Position numbers and translations under genes: made by a program
From: JABMNT01 sp048262255
GTDB taxonomy: Bacteria > Pseudomonadota > Alphaproteobacteria > Rhodospirillales > Casp-alpha2
Assembly (NCBI GenBank): GCA_048262255.1
Contig: JBLXFH010000001.1
Span: forward strand, 496,001-560,000
Reading direction: 5' to 3'
DNA: 64,000 bases
The notes under the pieces: model-generated
What the model saw: only the letters and a program-made list of their open reading frames with translations
What the model was told of the DNA's origin: nothing
Database searches by the model: none
Part shown: in pieces, positions 7,934-16,785 of the stretch
Layout: the number at the start of each line of letters is the position of its first letter
Numbering within the stretch: position 1 is the stretch's first letter

Positions 7934-8737
7934 TTATTGCTCAACCAACCCGGCTTCTTGGGCGGGCCCCGCATCGAATCCAAACAGTTTCTTAAAACAG
8001 ATGGACACAAAAAGAACGGTAAAGAGGTTGAACGCAAGACCTGTGCACGCCGCAAAAAACGCGGCGACAAGCACGATCATGGGGTAGCTGACAACGCCTA
8101 GAACATCTTTGGAAACCAACGCATATGGTATCAACGCAACAAGCCCGATGATAATCCCCAGAATGAACATTGCACCAAGCAGCGCCCACATACTCCTACG
8201 CATTGTTTTCCAGGACATCTTCAGGAGATCGAGAAATCGGCCCGGATAGCTGACAGCGGCGGCAGGGAAAATAAGGCCCACACGCAAGAAAACATAAAAC
8301 CCTATGAAAACAGCTACGACGTCAACAATAAACATACCTATTTCATAGGAAAAAAAGCCACCCGTTAAAGCAAGAATTACTCCTAATATAATGCCAGCAC
8401 CAACTCCTCCGACCAACACTGCGGCCGAATAGAGCCCAAACCTCAGTTCACACCGACGAAGGTGTAATTGCGGCTTTTCGTGCAGGAGATAAAAGCGATG
8501 AACCGCAACCGCATACAAAACCATCACGCCAAACTGAATAATCTCGCTCAGAGTTTCCGAGAATCCACCCATCGGCCACATATATGCAAAAATGGTTATC
8601 AAAAAAGTCACAAGAAAGGGAACAATGGAGAGTTGAAACAGGGCGTTGGAATTTGCCTTCACAAACCCATAGGCTTCCGATATGAGCCCAAAAACCTTGA
8701 TGTTAACGGGTTCTGTTCCGTCCAATTCTTGAGCCAT
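7934..8737 (-). CDS. Polytopic membrane protein of unknown function
   Basis: About 267 residues with roughly six hydrophobic segments (for example FLVTFLITIFAYM, VLVGGVGAGIILGVILAL and MIVLVAAFFAACTGLAF), so almost certainly an inner-membrane protein. No catalytic motif is visible. Its general look resembles DUF-type 'glycerophosphodiesterase membrane domain' proteins, but I would not assign that. The ATG at 8737 has an ideal AAAGGAGA site; the GTG at 8743 would be too close to it. Base composition is low: the line at 8341 has 22 G or C in 60, well under the flanking pyrF and trpF genes. It separates two core blocks and was probably acquired. Confidence 0.75.
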   Translation of the reverse strand: MAQELDGTEPVNIKVFGLISEAYGFVKANSNALFQLSIVPFLVTFLITIFAYMWPMGGFSETLSEIIQFGVMVLYAVAVHRFYLLHEKPQLHLRRCELRFGLYSAAVLVGGVGAGIILGVILALTGGFFSYEIGMFIVDVVAVFIGFYVFLRVGLIFPAAAVSYPGRFLDLLKMSWKTMRRSMWALLGAMFILGIIIGLVALIPYALVSKDVLGVVSYPMIVLVAAFFAACTGLAFNLFTVLFVSICFKKLFGFDAGPAQEAGLVEQ

Positions 8738-8838
8738 TCCCACTCTCCTTTCTCGTCGTTTGGATGATCATAATCAACACTTTAAAAAAAGTAAGCAACT
8801 AAAAGGTGTAAAGTAAGGTTTCCAGTATATTATTTTTG

Positions 8839-8866
8839 AGGCTACGGACCTACAAATTCCGAGCCT
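8839..8866 (-). terminator. Possible hairpin downstream of the membrane protein gene and pyrF region
   Basis: AGGCT-a-CGGA at 8839-8848 pairs with TCCGAGCCT at 8858-8866, a nine-pair stem with one bulge and a nine-base loop, in the 258-base gap between pyrF (stop at 8996) and the membrane protein gene. On the minus strand it lies about 130 bases after the pyrF stop and could end or process that message. No T run follows, so this is weak. I see nothing else in the gap. Confidence 0.3.
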
Positions 8867-8995
8867 AAGCACCTATGATTACAAGGGTATGTTAGGGGAT
8901 GACCCGACTATCTGTTTAGCACGCGCACACATCAAAAGTTGAAAGACATGAATGCGCGGGGCAAGCCAGCACATGATGTTTAAGAGCCGGTACTG

Positions 8996-9724
8996 TCAAA
9001 GACCGCTCAGTTCGTCCGCGATTTTTTTCGCCGCCTCAACCGGGCTGTCGGCCTGGGTGATCGGGCGGCCGATGACCAGATAATCGGCGCCGAGTTTGAT
9101 GGCTTCGGCCGGGGTCATGATGCGTTTCTGGTCGCCGGTGGCCGACCAGGCGGGGCGGATGCCGGGTACCACCAGCTTGAAGTCGGGGCCGCAGGCCTCG
9201 CGGATGGCGGCAATTTCGCGCGGTGAACAGACGACACCATCAAGCCCGGCTTTCTGGGTCAGTTTCGCCAGATCGACAACGCGGGTTTTGGCCGGGCCAA
9301 TCAGGCCGATCTCGCTTAAATCTTCATCACTCAGGGACGTCAGAACCGTGACCGCGATCAGCAACGGGCGATTGTCTCCCGCTTCCTCGACTGCCGCCTG
9401 CGCCGCTTTCATCATCGCCAGACCACCGCTGGCATGGACGTTAAGCACGAAGGGCTTGAGCGGCAGAGCGGCGCGCACGGCACCGGCGACTGTATTGGGG
9501 ATGTCGTGGTATTTGAGATCGAGAAACACCGGCATACCGCTTTCTGAAACCCGGCGCACGCCTTCCGGCCCCTGCGCCGTGAAGAACTCCTTACCGAGCT
9601 TGATGCCGCCAACCAGGCCGGTCAGCTGCCTCGCTAGTTCGACGGCGGTCGCCGTGTCAGTGGTATCAAGGGCGACGAATATGCGGTCGGTGGGTTTTAA
9701 GGGGGCGTTCGGGGCGGACGTCAT
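8996..9724 (-). CDS. pyrF: Orotidine 5'-phosphate decarboxylase
   Basis: Final step of UMP synthesis, decarboxylating OMP. TIM barrel of about 242 residues with the catalytic motif DLKYHDIP (Asp69, Lys71, Asp74 and the paired Ile75). The phosphate-binding C-terminus reads VPGIRP..., then YLVIGRPI. I chose the ATG at 9724 because GGGAG lies eight bases upstream. An in-frame ATG at 9739 lacks a ribosome site. It lies downstream of the cyclodeaminase-family gene on the same strand. Confidence 0.95.
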   Translation of the reverse strand: MTSAPNAPLKPTDRIFVALDTTDTATAVELARQLTGLVGGIKLGKEFFTAQGPEGVRRVSESGMPVFLDLKYHDIPNTVAGAVRAALPLKPFVLNVHASGGLAMMKAAQAAVEEAGDNRPLLIAVTVLTSLSDEDLSEIGLIGPAKTRVVDLAKLTQKAGLDGVVCSPREIAAIREACGPDFKLVVPGIRPAWSATGDQKRIMTPAEAIKLGADYLVIGRPITQADSPVEAAKKIADELSGL

Positions 9725-9766
9725 CGGGGCATCTCCCATTTGCAGGGGTTCAAATTGTCGCCGCTT

Positions 9767-10705
9767 TTACCCCGCCTGCCGTTCGTAGGCAAGCCGCGCC
9801 GCTGCCAGATCCTCGATCGCCGTCCCGGCTGATTTGAACAAAGTAATCTCTGTGGCCGATTGCCGCCCTTGCACAACTCCCCGGGTCAGATCAAACAGGT
9901 CTCCCTGAATATCGTCGCGGCTCAGAACGCCCGCCGCCAGAGGCTGACAAATCTCGCCGGATTCGGTGATCGCGCCTTCGGTATCCACATAGACCCGGGC
10001 GCGCCGGAGGGCCGTATCATCGGTTTCGCGCATGGCTGGCGTGAAGGCACCGACCAGATCGAGATGCTGGCCTGCCTGTAGCCAGTCGCCTTTGATAAGC
10101 GGCTGCTGGCTCAGGGTGGCGGCGGAAATGATGTCGGCGGCCTCAACACCGGTCTGCAGATCATCGACGGCATTGACGGAAATATCCTCATTGGCGAATT
10201 GGGCGGCAACGGCTTCCGCCTTATCCCGGCTGCGGCCCCAGACGGAGACCCGGGCAAGCGGGCGAACGGCCAAATGGGAACGGATCAGGTGTGGCGCCAG
10301 AACACCGGTGCCGACCATCAGCAAATGCGATGAGTCGGAACGCGACAGATAGCGCGATGCCAGCGCCGAGGCGGCTGCCGTGCGTCGGGCGGTGATTTCC
10401 GGGCCATCCAGCAGGGCCAGCGGCACGCCCGTTTTACGGTCAAGCAACAGGAACGTGGCCTGCACAGCGGGCAGGTTAAGGTCTGAATTCTGCGGCATCA
10501 CGGCAACGATCTTGATGCCGATGTAAGCGCCGTCGTCCCAGGCTGGCATCAGCAGCAGAGTGGAATCGCTCCCCGCCGGTTCCGGCAGGGTGTGATGATG
10601 GCGCAGCGGCACAGTGATATTGGAGCGGAAAGCCGTTTCCAGCGCGTCGATCAGTGCGGGACGGTCGAGCCGTTTGGCAATGGCATCGGCATCCAGATGC
10701 AGCAT
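9767..10705 (-). CDS. Ornithine cyclodeaminase / mu-crystallin family protein
   Basis: A 312-residue NAD(P)-binding protein. The N-terminal part has the family MPAW...GIKIVAVMPQN region, then LLDGPEITARRTAAASALASRYL. A Rossmann fold follows with LLMVGTGVLAPHLIRSHL and a SVWGRSRDKA segment. Members include ornithine cyclodeaminase, delta1-pyrroline-2-carboxylate reductase and ketimine reductases; the substrate cannot be fixed here. The start lies three bases after the lapA stop (GAGGA right at the ATG), suggesting coupling. Confidence 0.85.
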   Translation of the reverse strand: MLHLDADAIAKRLDRPALIDALETAFRSNITVPLRHHHTLPEPAGSDSTLLLMPAWDDGAYIGIKIVAVMPQNSDLNLPAVQATFLLLDRKTGVPLALLDGPEITARRTAAASALASRYLSRSDSSHLLMVGTGVLAPHLIRSHLAVRPLARVSVWGRSRDKAEAVAAQFANEDISVNAVDDLQTGVEAADIISAATLSQQPLIKGDWLQAGQHLDLVGAFTPAMRETDDTALRRARVYVDTEGAITESGEICQPLAAGVLSRDDIQGDLFDLTRGVVQGRQSATEITLFKSAGTAIEDLAAARLAYERQAG

Positions 10706-10708
10706 TCC

Positions 10709-11119
10709 TCAGGCGGCATCCACTGATGAGGAGAGCTGCAGACGTTTGGGATCAATGCTGTCAAGCTGGTCGCGGCTTTGTTTTTCCTTCTGGCGCATGT
10801 CCTTCAGGTCTTTTTCAAGGCGTGCGCTGCGCTCTTCCAGATGGCGGATTTCCAGTTCCGCCGCATCGGCGCGACGGTTTGCTTCGCGGGCCCGTTTGCG
10901 CGCCTTGCCCGCCGCCAGCCATGCCGCGAACCCGCCCCACAGGATGCCGAACGCCAGACAGCCCAGCAACAGCATGAACATTGGAATCTGCTGGGACAGC
11001 GGCAAAGGCCACAGATCAATCGTGACCGGGCCCCGGTTGGCCAGAGAAAACAGGACAAGAACCAGGCCGAAGCAGACCGCAACGACCCACATCAGACTTT
11101 TTTTAAGTATCGAAAACAC
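10709..11119 (-). CDS. lapA: LapA-domain (DUF1049) membrane protein
   Basis: 136 residues with two N-terminal membrane helices (about 8-28 and 45-68), the typical FSLANRGPVTIDLWP loop between them and a charged coiled coil of about 60 residues. In E. coli LapA works with LapB to control LPS assembly through FtsH and LpxC. Here lapB is absent, so only the family is sure. GTG start with AGGA eight bases upstream. ihfB lies just upstream, as in many Proteobacteria. Confidence 0.85.
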   Translation of the reverse strand: MFSILKKSLMWVVAVCFGLVLVLFSLANRGPVTIDLWPLPLSQQIPMFMLLLGCLAFGILWGGFAAWLAAGKARKRAREANRRADAAELEIRHLEERSARLEKDLKDMRQKEKQSRDQLDSIDPKRLQLSSSVDAA

Positions 11120-11198
11120 CGGATATTCCTATGTCCTGTTCGTTCCGATGAACGGTTGGGCCGATGAACGGTCTAGCAGCCTTCCACGCAGGGGCCGA

Positions 11199-11483
11199 CT
11201 AGTCGGTCGGGTTGAGGCGCTCGCGCAGTTGTTTGCCGGTCTTGAAATAGGGAATGAACTTTTCCCCTACATCAACGGCTTCGCCGGTACGCGGGTTACG
11301 GCCCACCCGCGAGCCCCGCTCCTTGATGGAAAACGCGCCGAAACCCCGCAACTCAACCCGGTCACCCTGGGCCAGCGCATTTGTGATCTCGTCAAAAATG
11401 GTTGTAACAATGCGTTCAACATCGCGCTGAAACAGATGCGGATTTTCGTTTGCCAGCTTCGCAATCAATTCCGATTTGGTCAT
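11199..11483 (-). CDS. ihfB: Integration host factor subunit beta
   Basis: DNA-bending nucleoid protein that forms the heterodimer with IhfA. At 94 residues it has normal length. Visible are the MTKSELIAKLA start, the LRGFGAFSIKERGSR beta segment and the NPRTGE tip of the DNA-contacting arm that holds the intercalating proline, then FKTGKQLRERLN. GGGAG precedes the ATG. The usual Proteobacterial neighbourhood (rpsA upstream, lapA downstream) supports the beta subunit over HU. Confidence 0.95.
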   Translation of the reverse strand: MTKSELIAKLANENPHLFQRDVERIVTTIFDEITNALAQGDRVELRGFGAFSIKERGSRVGRNPRTGEAVDVGEKFIPYFKTGKQLRERLNPTD

Positions 11484-11596
11484 AGCAGCACTCCCAATTT
11501 ACGCTCAACTTCGATCATCTTGACAGCAACCCGTCCGCATCCACTGAGCCACGAAGGAAAGATTATCCAAAAACACAACCCGTTTTCAGACGACCA

Positions 11597-12514
11597 TTAT
11601 TCGAACTGCCCATTAGGGTGCCAAAGAGATAACACCCCGTCAAGTCTAAGTCGTTCAGAAAACAGCGCTTTTCCCAAACTCTCGCCCACCAGCTCGCGCC
11701 AGGGCTCGTCTTCGTAATCAATCTCCACATCGACAACCGGCAATTGCTCGGAAATCTCATGGGTCTCGCTCAGCCATTTCAGGGCGTCGATTTCACGGCC
11801 AATGGCATCCACCAGCCCCAACTCTTTTGCCTGACGGCCGGAATAAATGCGGCCATCGGCCAGAGCATAAGCTTCGGCTTGGCTCATCGCGCGGCGGACG
11901 ATCACCATATCGACAAACATTTCGTAAAAATCGCGGATCACCCCTTCTGTCACATCGCGGGCCTGTTCGCTGAACGGTTCCATGGGGTTGGGCTGGGCTT
12001 TCATGGGTCCGCTTTTGACGGTTACCGGCTTGACCCCGATTTTCTCAAGCAGGCCGGTGAGGTCTGCTGTCTGTAAAATAACGCCAATAGAGCCCGTGAT
12101 CGTTCCTGCCCCGGCAATCACGTGGTCGGCGGCGATGGCGATCATGTAGGCTGCCGATGCGGCCGTGCCGCCCATCAGGGCGACAACCGGTTTTTTCTCG
12201 GAAACCGCACGCAATTCCTGATACAGGTTTTCGCCGCCGGTGAAGGTGCCGCCCGGGCTGTTGATAGTCACGATCAGAGCCCGGACATTGTCATCATCCG
12301 CCAGCCGTCGCAGCGCCTGATCGCGCAAGCGGTCTTCAACAATCAAACCACTCACCTCAAGACGGGCAATGTGCATCTTGTCGAGATTGAGATTGAACCG
12401 GCCAAACCCGACGGCTAGGGCCGCGACAACCGCCAGTACACCGACCACCCGCCAAAAGATCAGGCGCCGCTTGAGACGGCGCCTGTCGATAATCATGTCT
12501 GTTTCAAAGGACAT
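11597..12514 (-). CDS. sppA: Signal peptide peptidase SppA, short type
   Basis: Membrane-bound serine protease that degrades leftover signal peptides. 305 residues, the single-domain form. A positively charged N-terminus and one membrane helix (about 20-38) precede the ClpP-like fold. The Ser/Lys dyad is probably Ser120 in GGTAASAAYM and Lys172 in SGPMKAQ; their spacing of 52 matches B. subtilis Ser147/Lys199. NSPGGTFTGGE is the oxyanion region. It sits between rpsA and ihfB on the same strand. Confidence 0.93.
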   Translation of the reverse strand: MSFETDMIIDRRRLKRRLIFWRVVGVLAVVAALAVGFGRFNLNLDKMHIARLEVSGLIVEDRLRDQALRRLADDDNVRALIVTINSPGGTFTGGENLYQELRAVSEKKPVVALMGGTAASAAYMIAIAADHVIAGAGTITGSIGVILQTADLTGLLEKIGVKPVTVKSGPMKAQPNPMEPFSEQARDVTEGVIRDFYEMFVDMVIVRRAMSQAEAYALADGRIYSGRQAKELGLVDAIGREIDALKWLSETHEISEQLPVVDVEIDYEDEPWRELVGESLGKALFSERLRLDGVLSLWHPNGQFE

Positions 12515-12573
12515 CAGTCAAAGCGCCCATGGACCGGAACACACGGGGCATTCCGGTCCGTTGGGCATATCCT

Positions 12574-14436
12574 TTAGGCGTCTGCGTCGCTGTCTTCAGC
12601 GGCGTCATCGGCTTTTTTCTTCTTGGCAGCGGGCTTTTTCTTGGCCGGAGCCTCTTCAGCTTCAACGTCGTCTTTTGCTGCCTTTTTCTTGGGGGCTGCT
12701 TTTTTCTTGGGCGCAGGTGTTTCGTCAGCTTCTTTTTGCTTTTCCTGCAAAGCCGCACCAAGAATGTCACCAAGAGAAGCGCCGGAGTCTGAAGACCCAT
12801 AAGCCTTCATTGCGGCTTTCTCTTCCTGAACTTCCAGCGCCTTGACCGAGAGGGTCAGACGACGGCTGGCTTTATCGAACTGCGTCACTTTCGCATCGAT
12901 TTTCTCGCCTGCGGCAAAACGGTCCGGGCGTTGCTCGGAACGTTCGCGCGACAGTTCCGCCTTGCGAATGAAGCCAGGGATCGAGTCATTGACCATAACG
13001 TCAATTCCGCCGTCCTGAATGGTGGTGATCGTACAGGTCACAACGTCGCCCTTCTTCAGATCGCTGGAGCTGTGCTCAAACGGATCTTCGGAAAGCTGTT
13101 TGACGCCGAGGCTGATACGCTCTTTCGAGATGTCCACATCAAGCACCTTGGCACGAACCGTGTCGCCTTTGCTGTAATCGGCGAGGGCTTCCTCACCGGT
13201 CTTTTCCCAGCTCAGGTCGGACAGGTGCGCCATGCCGTCAATCTCGCCTTCGAGACCAACAAACAGACCAAACTCGGTGATGTTCTTGATTTCACCTTCC
13301 ACTTCGGTGCCCACCGGATACTTCTCGGCAAAGCCGTCCCATGGATTTTCCATGCACTGCTTGAGGCCGAGCGAAATGCGGCGCTTTTCCGGATCCGTAT
13401 CGAGAACCATGACTTCCACTTCCTGAGACGTGGAAACAATTTTGCCCGGATGGATGTTTTTCTTGGTCCAGCTCATTTCAGAAACGTGCACCAGGCCTTC
13501 AACGCCGGCTTCCAGTTCAACAAAGGCACCGTAATCGGTGATGTTGGTGATCCGGCCGGTGAACTTGGCACCAACCGGGAATTTGGCGGCAACGCCATCC
13601 CACGGATCGGCTTCCAGCTGCTTCATGCCCAGCGAAATACGCTGTGTGTCGGCATTGAAGCGGATAACCTGAACCTTGATCGGCTCGCCGATTTGCAAGG
13701 CTTCCGACGGATGGTTGATCCGCTTCCAGGCAATATCGGTAACGTGCAACAGACCGTCAACACCGCCGAGATCGACAAAGGCGCCGTAATCAGTGATGTT
13801 TTTGACGATCCCTTCAAGGATCTGGCCTTCGCTCAGGTTGGAAATCAGCTCGGAGCGGGCTTCCGAACGGGTTTCTTCAAGAACGGCGCGACGCGAAACA
13901 ACGATGTTGTTGCGCTGGGCATCCATTTTCAAAATCTGGAAAGGCTGCGGCGTACCCATGAGCGGGCCGATGTCGCGAACCGGACGGATGTCGACCTGGC
14001 TGCCCGGCAGGAAGGCGACGGCGCCCGACAGATCGACAATAAAGCCGCCTTTAACACGACCGAAGATCACGCCATTGACGCGCTCGGTGTTGTTGAAGGC
14101 CTTCTCGAGCTCGAACCAGGCTTCTTCGCGACGGGCTTTTTCGCGACTGAGGCGGATATTGCCGTCGCGGTCTTCATAACGCTCGACATAAACGTCGACC
14201 GTATCGCCGACCTTAAGGTCCAGCGGCTGGCCCGGTGCGGTAAATTCTTTAACAGGAACGCGGCCTTCCGATTTGAGGCCCACATCAACGATGATAACGT
14301 CGTTCTGGATTTCAAGCACGTTGCCTTTGAGCACGCGGCCTTCAAAACTGTTTTCGCCGAGGGTCTCTTCAAGAAGGGCGGAAAAATCTTCGGTCATGAT
14401 CGGCGCTTCTTCAGCGCCTGTATTGGCTGTAGCCAT
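12574..14436 (-). CDS. rpsA: 30S ribosomal protein S1 with a Lys/Ala-rich tail
   Basis: Brings mRNA to the 30S subunit. 620 residues with six S1 repeats; the repeated signature ITDYGAFVDLGGVDGLLHVTD and its variants recurs through the middle. After the last repeat a tail of about 60 residues alternates Lys/Ala blocks (KKKAAPKKKAAK) with acidic stretches, resembling histone H1. The tail is longer and more charged than in E. coli S1 (557 residues). GAAAGGA lies upstream of the ATG. cmk precedes it, the classic cmk-rpsA order. Confidence 0.96.
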   Translation of the reverse strand: MATANTGAEEAPIMTEDFSALLEETLGENSFEGRVLKGNVLEIQNDVIIVDVGLKSEGRVPVKEFTAPGQPLDLKVGDTVDVYVERYEDRDGNIRLSREKARREEAWFELEKAFNNTERVNGVIFGRVKGGFIVDLSGAVAFLPGSQVDIRPVRDIGPLMGTPQPFQILKMDAQRNNIVVSRRAVLEETRSEARSELISNLSEGQILEGIVKNITDYGAFVDLGGVDGLLHVTDIAWKRINHPSEALQIGEPIKVQVIRFNADTQRISLGMKQLEADPWDGVAAKFPVGAKFTGRITNITDYGAFVELEAGVEGLVHVSEMSWTKKNIHPGKIVSTSQEVEVMVLDTDPEKRRISLGLKQCMENPWDGFAEKYPVGTEVEGEIKNITEFGLFVGLEGEIDGMAHLSDLSWEKTGEEALADYSKGDTVRAKVLDVDISKERISLGVKQLSEDPFEHSSSDLKKGDVVTCTITTIQDGGIDVMVNDSIPGFIRKAELSRERSEQRPDRFAAGEKIDAKVTQFDKASRRLTLSVKALEVQEEKAAMKAYGSSDSGASLGDILGAALQEKQKEADETPAPKKKAAPKKKAAKDDVEAEEAPAKKKPAAKKKKADDAAEDSDADA

Positions 14437-14472
14437 GGGGTCTTTAGTCCTTTCTCACATTTACATTTCATG

Positions 14473-14488
14473 CCAACCGGTTGGTTCC
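14473..14488. repeat. Palindrome and 16-bp near-repeat in the rpsA leader
   Basis: CCAACCGGTTGG at 14473-14484 is a perfect 12-base palindrome, about 37-48 bases upstream of the rpsA start. With the next four bases it makes a 16-mer that matches 17152-17167 at 15 of 16 positions. It could be an operator or leader structure for rpsA. Confidence 0.4.
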
Positions 14489-14566
14489 GGTGGTCTTGAA
14501 CGGTTTTCCAAATCCGCACTGCTCATCATGAACAACCCGGTGTTTACTCAGCTTCACCCTTTTAGA

Positions 14567-15208
14567 TCAGGTGTTTTGGGCCTTCGATGCAATAAATGTC
14601 ATGGCCAGATCAAACACCTGATCGGCGTCTAAGGCACTGGTATCAATGATTTTTGCATCTTCGGCCGGCTCTAAAGGGGCGACGGATCGTGACGAATCAC
14701 GTTTATCGCGTTCCTTCATGTCTTCTAAAACGCGCGCATATATAGCGCCAGTGTCCGCTGCGTGCAACTCCTTAAAGCGCCGTTCCGCGCGGATTTCCGT
14801 ACTTGCCGTAATAAACAGCTTGGCTGTCGCATCCGGGCAGACCACGGTGCCGATATCGCGACCATCGAGAACTGCTCCGGCATAACCGGCTGGCGGCGAG
14901 GCAGAAAAGGCCCTCTGGAAGTCCAAAAGAGCGGCGCGCACACCCGGAACGGCAGAAACCTTTGATGCCGCCTGGGCCACCGCATCGACCCGCAAACCAT
15001 CCGCTTTCAGATCATCGGCCTCAAGCGCCCGGGCAACCTTTTCAGCGGCGACCGCATCTTCCGGATCATCGCCGGCATCCAGCACTTTTTTGCCAACAGC
15101 CCTATACAGCAGGCCGGTATCCAGATAGGCCAGCTTCAGCTTTTCGGATATGCTTCGGGCGAGCGTGCCCTTGCCTGCGGCGGCCGGTCCATCTATGGCA
15201 ATAATCAT
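14567..15208 (-). CDS. cmk: Cytidylate kinase
   Basis: Phosphorylates CMP and dCMP. The start ATG at 15208 gives MIIAIDGPAAAGKGT with the P-loop at residues 7-15 and has GGAG seven bases upstream. Upstream in-frame codons have no ribosome site. The 213-residue length is normal. The LDGRDIGTVV motif and a KERDKRDSSR lid segment typical of bacterial CMP kinases are visible. It lies between aroA and rpsA on the same strand. Confidence 0.95.
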   Translation of the reverse strand: MIIAIDGPAAAGKGTLARSISEKLKLAYLDTGLLYRAVGKKVLDAGDDPEDAVAAEKVARALEADDLKADGLRVDAVAQAASKVSAVPGVRAALLDFQRAFSASPPAGYAGAVLDGRDIGTVVCPDATAKLFITASTEIRAERRFKELHAADTGAIYARVLEDMKERDKRDSSRSVAPLEPAEDAKIIDTSALDADQVFDLAMTFIASKAQNT

Positions 15209-15255
15209 ATCAAATCTCCGTCGCTTGTTTGAGAGAGGCAGATAGCCTCTTCCGT

Positions 15256-16590
15256 TCATTGCTGTTTAATTTGAGCACCAAGCCCGTTCATCAGGTCCAC
15301 ATAACCGGGGAAACTGGTGGCGATCGGCGAACCGTCATCAATGGTCACCGGCTGTTCACTGACCATGCCAAGCACCGTAAAGGCCATGGCGATGCGGTGA
15401 TCAAGGTTTGCGGCAATGGTTGCGCCGCCTTGCGGCCCCCGGCCCAGGCCGTGAACGGTCAGACTGTCTGCGGTTTCTTCTACCGTCACACCACAGGCCG
15501 CCAGGCCGCTAGCCATGGCCTCCAGCCGGTCGCTTTCCTTGACCCGAAGCTCGGCCAATCCCGGCATATGGGTCGTCCCTTCGGCACAGGCGGCAACAAC
15601 GGCCAGCACCGGATATTCGTCGATCATCGACGGAGCGCGCGCCGCCGGGACGGTAATCCCGTGCAGGGTTGATGCCCGAACCCGCAAATCGGCCAGCGGC
15701 TCGCCATCTTCACCACGCCGGTTTTCAATAGTGATATCCGCACCCATTTCCTGAAACGTTTCGATCAGCCCGGCGCGCAATGGATTAATGCCGACATTGC
15801 GCAGCACGATATCGGAGCCCGGGACAATCAACGCCGCTGCCATGGGGAAGGCGGCGGAAGAAATATCGGCGGGCACGGTAATATCGCGCCCGGTCAGTTC
15901 CGGCTGTCCGGTGAGGGTGATTTTTTTGCCGCCGTCTTCGGTATCCTCGACCGTGATCTCGGCCCCGAAATGCCGCAGCATGCGTTCCGAATGATCGCGC
16001 GTCGGCTGCGGTTCAATCACCGTCGTCTGTCCCGGCGCATTGAGACCGGCCAGAAGAATGGCCGATTTCACCTGAGCCGAGGCCACAGGCAATTCATAGG
16101 TGATCGGCACGATCAGTTCGCCCCCTTCGGCCGTGACCGGCAGACGCCCGCCGGAACGCGATGTAAACTGCACACCCATCTGGCGCAACGGCGCCATCAC
16201 CCGCTCCATGGGGCGGCTGTTGAGCGACTCATCACCGGTAAAGGTGGTTGCAAAGGGATAGCTCCCCACGAGCCCCATGAGCAACCGCACGGCGGTGCCG
16301 GAATTTCCCATATCGAGGATTTGTGACGGTTCACTCAATCCGCCAACGCCACGCCCGACAACCGTCCAGCGGCCCGCGCCATGGCATGTCACCTCGGCGC
16401 CCAGCAGACGCATTGCGGCGGCTGTCGCCAAAACGTCCTCACCTTCCAGCAATCCGTCAATATGCGTTTCGCCAATGGCAAGGCTGCCCAGCATCAAAGC
16501 GCGATGCGACACGGATTTGTCACCAGGCACAACAAGGCTGCCGGACAGGGCATTTGCAGAGGAGGAAGTCACGGCGTTCACGAGGCGCAC
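15256..16590 (-). CDS. aroA: 3-phosphoshikimate 1-carboxyvinyltransferase (EPSP synthase)
   Basis: Joins shikimate-3-phosphate and PEP in aromatic amino acid synthesis. 444 residues. Substrate-binding motif GDKSVSHR is at 23-30, NSGTAVRLLMG and GDESLNSRPM follow, and the C-terminal DHRIAMAF signature is intact. The second motif (LNSRPM with an alanine-poor LAGLNAPG loop) resembles class II enzymes of Rhizobiales. The start is a GTG at 16590 or the GTG at 16581, which is better spaced from AAAGG. A strong inverted repeat lies upstream. Confidence 0.95.
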   Translation of the reverse strand: MRLVNAVTSSSANALSGSLVVPGDKSVSHRALMLGSLAIGETHIDGLLEGEDVLATAAAMRLLGAEVTCHGAGRWTVVGRGVGGLSEPSQILDMGNSGTAVRLLMGLVGSYPFATTFTGDESLNSRPMERVMAPLRQMGVQFTSRSGGRLPVTAEGGELIVPITYELPVASAQVKSAILLAGLNAPGQTTVIEPQPTRDHSERMLRHFGAEITVEDTEDGGKKITLTGQPELTGRDITVPADISSAAFPMAAALIVPGSDIVLRNVGINPLRAGLIETFQEMGADITIENRRGEDGEPLADLRVRASTLHGITVPAARAPSMIDEYPVLAVVAACAEGTTHMPGLAELRVKESDRLEAMASGLAACGVTVEETADSLTVHGLGRGPQGGATIAANLDHRIAMAFTVLGMVSEQPVTIDDGSPIATSFPGYVDLMNGLGAQIKQQ

Positions 16591-16630
16591 CCTTTGTTCA
16601 ATTCAGTCAATATTTTCGGTCGGCAGCTAT

Positions 16631-16667
16631 AGGTGATTTTCCCGGTCTCTAACAGGGAAAATCACCT
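16631..16667. promoter_or_regulatory. Perfect 13-bp inverted repeat between aroA and the FYDLN gene
   Basis: AGGTGATTTTCCC at 16631-16643 is the exact reverse complement of GGGAAAATCACCT at 16655-16667, with 11 bases between. It lies 41-77 bases upstream of the aroA start and 119-155 bases upstream of the divergent gene at 16786. Between divergent genes a terminator is not expected, so an operator or an RNA leader hairpin for aroA is more likely. Confidence 0.6.
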
Positions 16668-16785
16668 TATTTCCGGATGGATTGAAGAAAAGTTGTCCAG
16701 AATCGGTTTTTGGTTTTGACAGGGCGCTTGGAAAATGGCAAACGGCACCCCGCTTGATAGATTTGACCTGTGCGAAGGAAAAAAC

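Noticed and set aside
10614..11717. A 367-codon frame on the plus strand over lapA and ihfB
   Set aside because: It spans three real minus-strand genes and is low-complexity Arg/Ser-rich, as shadow frames are.
12931..14499. A 522-codon open frame on the plus strand opposite rpsA
   Set aside because: It lies entirely antisense to a well-supported S1 gene, has no protein-like motifs and arises from the codon bias of rpsA.
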